Assembly (NCBI GenBank): GCA_031287845.1
Contig: JAITSI010000025.1
Span: 1 to 8,776 of the forward strand
DNA length: 8,776 bases
Source of the DNA: Puniceicoccales bacterium
GTDB lineage: Bacteria; Verrucomicrobiota; Verrucomicrobiia; Opitutales; JAIRLM01
Direction: 5' to 3'
Both the position numbers and the translations under genes were made by a program. This document shows, piece by piece, positions 6,326-8,776 of this stretch. Position 1 is the stretch's first letter. Every line of letters begins with the position of its first letter. The notes beneath the pieces are model-generated. The model searched no databases and was not told the DNA's origin. It saw nothing but the letters and a program-made list of their open reading frames with translations.

Positions 6326-6709
6326 GTGGACCGGGGAAGCTGGGGAGAGGCCGTGGCGGAGAGGCACCTGCGCCGGCTCCGCTATCGGGTCCTGCATCGC
6401 AACTGGCGGGCCGGGCGCAGTGAGGTCGATCTCATTGCCCTGCAAGAAGATGTGCTGGTATTCGTCGAGGTGAAGGTCCGCTCCCTGGAAGACCCGGCCG
6501 GCGGCTACGGCCCCGCCACGGCGGCGAAAAAGCTGCGAAGCCTGGGTCGAGCCTGCCGCGCCTTCCTGGCCACCCGGGAAGAGCACTTTCCCCACTACCG
6601 CTTCGACGTGGTGGAAATTCTTACCCCGCGGCGCACCTACCGGGCGGAAAAAATTTTCCACTTCGAGAACGTGCCGCTCTTTGCCGATCGCCCGGCCACC
6701 GCCTGCTGA
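6326..6709 (+). CDS. yraN: YraN (UPF0102) family nuclease-fold protein
   Basis: This is a 127-residue member of the UPF0102 family, which has a restriction-endonuclease-like (PD-(D/E)XK) fold; its cellular role is not settled, with DNA repair or processing usually suggested. The signature is complete: SWGEAVAERHL with Glu8, RNWRAGRSEVDLIA with Glu33 and Asp35, VFVEVKVRS with Glu48 and Lys50 (the E-V-K catalytic motif), KKLRSL (68-73), and YRFDVVEI (91-98). The start is a GTG at 6326, preceded by AAGGA (6313-6317) with 8-base spacing. The frame stays open far upstream inside the previous gene, but family length and this ribosome binding site support the GTG. It lies 17 bp after the TPR-like gene and 10 bp before cutA, so it is the middle gene of an operon. 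Confidence 0.9.
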   Translation: MDRGSWGEAVAERHLRRLRYRVLHRNWRAGRSEVDLIALQEDVLVFVEVKVRSLEDPAGGYGPATAAKKLRSLGRACRAFLATREEHFPHYRFDVVEILTPRRTYRAEKIFHFENVPLFADRPATAC

Positions 6710-6719
6710 GACCGAATCC

Positions 6720-7070
6720 ATGGCGGCGGATTGCGTGCTGGTCCTGACGACCCTGGAGACGGAGGAGGATGCCGTTGCCCTGGCGCGGGAAATTTTGCAA
6801 AGTCGCCTGGCGGCCTGCATCCAGCTACGGCGGGTGCGCAGCCTTTTTCCCTGGGAGGGGGAAATCCGCGACGGGTACGAGTGGCTGCTCGTGGCCAAAA
6901 CTCCCCGCCGGGCCTTTGCCAACCTGGCCGAATTCATCCGCATACGCCACGGCTACGCACTTCCGGAAATCATCCAGGTCCCCATCAGCGACGGCTCGGC
7001 GGATTACCTGCGCTGGCTGGACGGCGCGGTGTACGACGACAAACCTCCCGGTGCCTCCAGCAATCACTAG
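6720..7070 (+). CDS. cutA: Divalent-cation tolerance protein CutA
   Basis: CutA is a small trimeric, ferredoxin-like protein linked to copper and other divalent cation tolerance; its molecular function remains debated. The 116-residue product has the family landmarks in order: VLVLTT (6-11), SRLAACIQ (28-35), WEGEI (45-49), EWLLVAKT (54-61), YALPEIIQVPISDG (79-92), and YLRWL (96-100). The ATG at 6720 gives the usual length; a TTG at 6681 in frame would overlap yraN by 29 bp. No strong ribosome binding site is seen, so coupling to yraN (10-bp gap) is likely. Bases 6912-6973 recur at 8715-8776 with 56 of 62 identical. It is the last gene of its operon. The following 71 bp to the convergent gene contain no clear hairpin terminator. 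Confidence 0.92.
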   Translation: MAADCVLVLTTLETEEDAVALAREILQSRLAACIQLRRVRSLFPWEGEIRDGYEWLLVAKTPRRAFANLAEFIRIRHGYALPEIIQVPISDGSADYLRWLDGAVYDDKPPGASSNH

Positions 7071-7141
7071 ACATTAAAACTTATAGATCCCCATAATTCG
7101 CATTTGCCACGGTGCCCGCTACCCTATTTCTATCGGAAGGG

Positions 7142-8434
7142 TCATTCTTCAACTTCCCATTTATGGGCGTTAAAATCGAAGGTTTCATACTCTCCCCCAA
7201 GAGTCATTGCGCTAGCATCGTTTTTTGTGGCTTCATCGACCCAACCGCCGGCTTGAAAATCAATCCCATCATTTGCATCATCTTCGATGAAATGCGTAAG
7301 CTCTCCGTTGTCAGATGGGATTTTGCTCAATTCCGCCAAGGCTACCTTTTCTTCGAATTCAAAATTTTCCTTCGTTACTCTTTTTTGATCTCTATTTCTG
7401 GTCTTTGCCCTGGCAAGTTTCTGTTCATCCGGCATAGCCTTGCGAGACTTTAAATCTCCTTTCCCAATGCGTGTTTCGGACGCTATCTCCCCATGCTCTT
7501 CCAATTTGGTGATGGAAGCAAAATTTGCATCATCTTCGATGGGACTCGCAAACTCTCCGTTGGCAGGGGAGCTTTTTTCCAATTCCGCCGAGTCTAACAT
7601 GTCTTCAATTTCTAAATTTCCCTTCGTTATTCTTTCCCTATTTCTGGGCTTTTCCTCGGCAAGTTTCCGTTCCTCGGGCACATCCTCGTGGGACTTTGAA
7701 TCTCCTTTTTCCAGGATTGTTTCGGACGCTACTTCACTGCTCTGCTTTTGGAAAATTTCCCCTGGGGAACCTACAGAATTTTCGGTCTCTCTTTCCTTCG
7801 GTTGATTCTCGTCTGCGCTGAGATTAGCCTCACTTTGCATGGATTTTGTAGGCCAATCCATGCCTTTCGATGCAACTTTATCTAGATCATCGGATTTAAG
7901 ATCGCCATCTCCATCAATGTCATCGATTCCTTTTGTGCCTGCGATAATCTCAGCAAATTCATGCTCGCCCACGATCCTAGGATTATTGTCGCTATCTTCC
8001 TCTATGCGAACTGCGCCATGATCATCTGAAACCCTATAGATATCCCCGCGTTCCCCATTTCCATTATCCAATGCAGATATTATCGCAGATTTATTGTCCG
8101 CGGCATGCGCGTTGGGTTCTGCTCCACTTTTCCAATGCGTTGGACCGGTCTTTTGCGAAGCGTTTCCTCCGACCGCAATGGGTATTCCCACATTTTTTGC
8201 CGTGGCAATGGTGCTAGTTGCCCTATTCTCCCTTTGTAATATTGTATTTTTGGAGATGGAAGAATTCGTATCCTTTTTATATGTTCGAGATTGATCGAGT
8301 TGGCCGATTCCCGTGGTGGGCCGCGCCGCGCCCTTCCCGGACGCCTTGTCGGGGGATCTAGTTTCGTTCAAATTCCGCATCGCTATCGGCGCGGTGTTGG
8401 GTCTAGTGGTTGTTCGATTTAAATTCACGGCCAT
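7142..8434 (-). CDS. Hydrophilic repeat protein with an EF-hand-like loop, unknown function
   Basis: A 430-residue protein not recognised as any known family. There is no signal peptide or membrane helix. Residues 1-100 are rich in Ser, Thr, Asn and Arg and look disordered, as in many type III effectors (inference). Residues 172-183 read DIDGDGDLKSDD, a textbook EF-hand or dockerin-type calcium loop with Asp at 1, 3, 5 and 12, Gly at 6 and Leu at 8; a helix-like EFAEIIAG precedes it. Residues ~234-315 and 316-393 are two copies of an acidic/basic repeat sharing E(V/I)ASET, KGD.KS, P.E.KLA, RNR, and IEDDAN. The tail is acidic with aromatics (WVDEA, YETFDFNAHKW). The gene is much AT-richer than its neighbours, suggesting transfer. 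The start is uncertain: ATG 8434 has a promoter-like sequence right before it but no ribosome binding site, while GTG 8518 has AGAAGG with 5-base spacing and adds 28 residues. Confidence 0.7.
   Translation of the reverse strand: MAVNLNRTTTRPNTAPIAMRNLNETRSPDKASGKGAARPTTGIGQLDQSRTYKKDTNSSISKNTILQRENRATSTIATAKNVGIPIAVGGNASQKTGPTHWKSGAEPNAHAADNKSAIISALDNGNGERGDIYRVSDDHGAVRIEEDSDNNPRIVGEHEFAEIIAGTKGIDDIDGDGDLKSDDLDKVASKGMDWPTKSMQSEANLSADENQPKERETENSVGSPGEIFQKQSSEVASETILEKGDSKSHEDVPEERKLAEEKPRNRERITKGNLEIEDMLDSAELEKSSPANGEFASPIEDDANFASITKLEEHGEIASETRIGKGDLKSRKAMPDEQKLARAKTRNRDQKRVTKENFEFEEKVALAELSKIPSDNGELTHFIEDDANDGIDFQAGGWVDEATKNDASAMTLGGEYETFDFNAHKWEVEE
7256..7489 (-). repeat. Second copy of internal tandem coding repeat
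   Basis: This encodes residues 316-393 of the AT-rich protein, from EIASETR to the residue after DANDGID. It has two residues more than copy 1 in the RNRDQKRVTK stretch. At the DNA level 7271-7289 is identical to 7523-7541 (19 bases), and 7472-7485 is identical to 7718-7731 (14 bases). The copies therefore derive from duplication, not convergence. Confidence 0.8.
7490..7735 (-). repeat. First copy of internal tandem coding repeat
   Basis: This encodes residues 234-315, from EVASETI through IEDDANFASI to the linker TKLEEHG. It is directly adjacent to copy 2, with a period of 82 codons. Both copies share alternating acidic and basic residues and probably form charged helices. Confidence 0.8.
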
Positions 8435-8467
8435 GCGCAGTATGGTCCCGGACGGAGTCGGGGACAA
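8435..8467 (-). promoter_or_regulatory. Possible promoter and operator of the AT-rich gene
   Basis: On the minus strand TTGTCC (8467-8462) and CATACT (8444-8439) resemble sigma-70 -35 and -10 boxes with an exact 17-base spacer. Only GCGC separates the -10 box from the ATG at 8434, so a transcript would be leaderless or nearly so. An imperfect inverted repeat (8445-8453 with 8457-8465, 8 of 9 pairs) fills the spacer and could bind a regulator. Such hexamer matches occur by chance. Confidence 0.3.
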
Positions 8468-8503
8468 GTAAAATTTTGACGGTCGCCGGCCGATTCCGGA
8501 GAA

Positions 8504-8714
8504 ATGGAGAAATTCCACAATCGCCTTCTGAGGCGGAAGGGAGACACGCTGGAAGATGTGTTGGAAGAGCTACTTGCGGCCTTTTCTAATTCGTTTAGCT
8601 AGATCGGCCGACGCTGCTACACCACCTGCTGCTGTGGAGAGGTCCATTCCCATCTATCTGGGCAACGGCATCGCCATCCCTCACCTGCGCACACTACGCA
8701 TCTTTTTCCGCTGA
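8504..8714 (+). pseudogene. Frameshifted remnant of a PTS EIIA type-2 domain
   Basis: From ATG 8504 one frame reads MEKFH... to LEDVLEELLAAF and then stops at TAG 8600-8602. The continuation lies in another frame: from about 8583 to TGA 8712-8714 it contains SIPIYLGNGIAIPHLRT. GNGIAIPH is the phospho-histidine signature of PTS EIIA type-2 (fructose/nitrogen-PTS) domains, with His at 8682-8684. In the usual pattern a small residue follows the His, but here it is Leu. A full EIIA domain is about 140-150 residues, so less than half is left and the C-terminal part is missing. A helical lead, a frame change and a stop right after the active-site block all point to decay. The first 15 bp overlap the GTG alternative start of the minus-strand gene. 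The motif is short, so the identification is moderate. Confidence 0.5.
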
Positions 8715-8776
8715 GCCTTCGCCAACCTGGCCGAATTCATCCACGCCCGCCACGGCTACGCGCTTCCGGAAATCAT
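8715..8776 (+). pseudogene. Partial second copy of cutA (runs off window)
   Basis: These 62 bases match cutA bases 6912-6973 at 56 positions and translate to AFANLAEFI, two changed residues (His-Ala for Arg-Ile), then RHGYALPEI. Four of the six base differences change just those two codons; the other two are synonymous. No cutA-like N-terminal part precedes it: just upstream are an in-frame TGA (8712-8714) and the EIIA remnant. Similarity may extend a few bases left (CCGC.G.G). Whether the copy continues to a normal CutA C-terminus lies beyond the window. Confidence 0.7.

Noticed and set aside
7071..7141. Intrinsic terminator between cutA and the AT-rich gene
   Set aside because: No stem with an adjacent T-run is visible on either strand.
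7964..8000. Second EF-hand just before the canonical one (DSDNNPRIVGEHEF)
   Set aside because: It has Pro instead of the loop Gly, Glu is one position late, and it lies only 25 residues from the next loop, too close for a normal EF-hand pair.

Overview
The window looks like chromosomal DNA of a Gram-negative, probably host-associated bacterium. Most of it is GC-rich: a hand count of 6241-6300 gives 42 G+C in 60. One gene near the right end is much AT-richer: 7561-7620 gives 25 in 60. No rRNA, tRNA, CRISPR array or intact transposase was seen. The species cannot be fixed from the sequence. A SopB/IpgD-type phosphatase, a family known as type III effectors, is the main hint of life with a eukaryotic host. 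A PVC-type lineage is only a weak guess.

Layout. (1) 1-1818, plus strand: two paralogous family 2 glycosyltransferases in tandem, the first cut by the window edge. They are bridged by a 20-codon open frame that overlaps both genes by ATGA. (2) 1815-2167: a 353-bp non-coding, MITE-like element with 22-bp imperfect terminal inverted repeats and CTAG at both ends. It fills the gap between two convergent gene sets. (3) 5621-2175, minus strand: a probable operon of biotin-protein ligase (birA), a third family 2 glycosyltransferase, and a 584-residue SopB/IpgD-like inositol phosphate phosphatase. The phosphatase start overlaps the glycosyltransferase stop by ATGA and has a good ribosome binding site. 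(4) 5685-7070, plus strand: a compact operon of a single-pass membrane protein with TPR-like helices, a YraN (UPF0102) nuclease-fold protein and the CutA divalent-cation tolerance protein. (5) 7142-8434, minus strand: an AT-rich, hydrophilic, unrecognised protein with one canonical EF-hand loop and two tandem repeats of about 80 residues. (6) 8504-8776, plus strand: gene debris made of a frameshifted PTS EIIA type-2 remnant, an in-frame stop, and a 62-bp second copy of part of cutA.

How it fits together. The glycosyltransferases probably build surface polysaccharide or glycosylate a surface component. The phosphatase is translationally coupled to one of them and would act on host phosphoinositides if it is secreted, which is inferred from its family. 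The AT-rich repeat protein, flanked by cutA and a cutA fragment, looks like an acquired accessory gene and is a second effector candidate. The most interesting points are the chromosomal SopB-like gene inside a birA-glycosyltransferase operon, the EF-hand repeat protein lying between two cutA sequences, and the doubly coupled mini-ORF.
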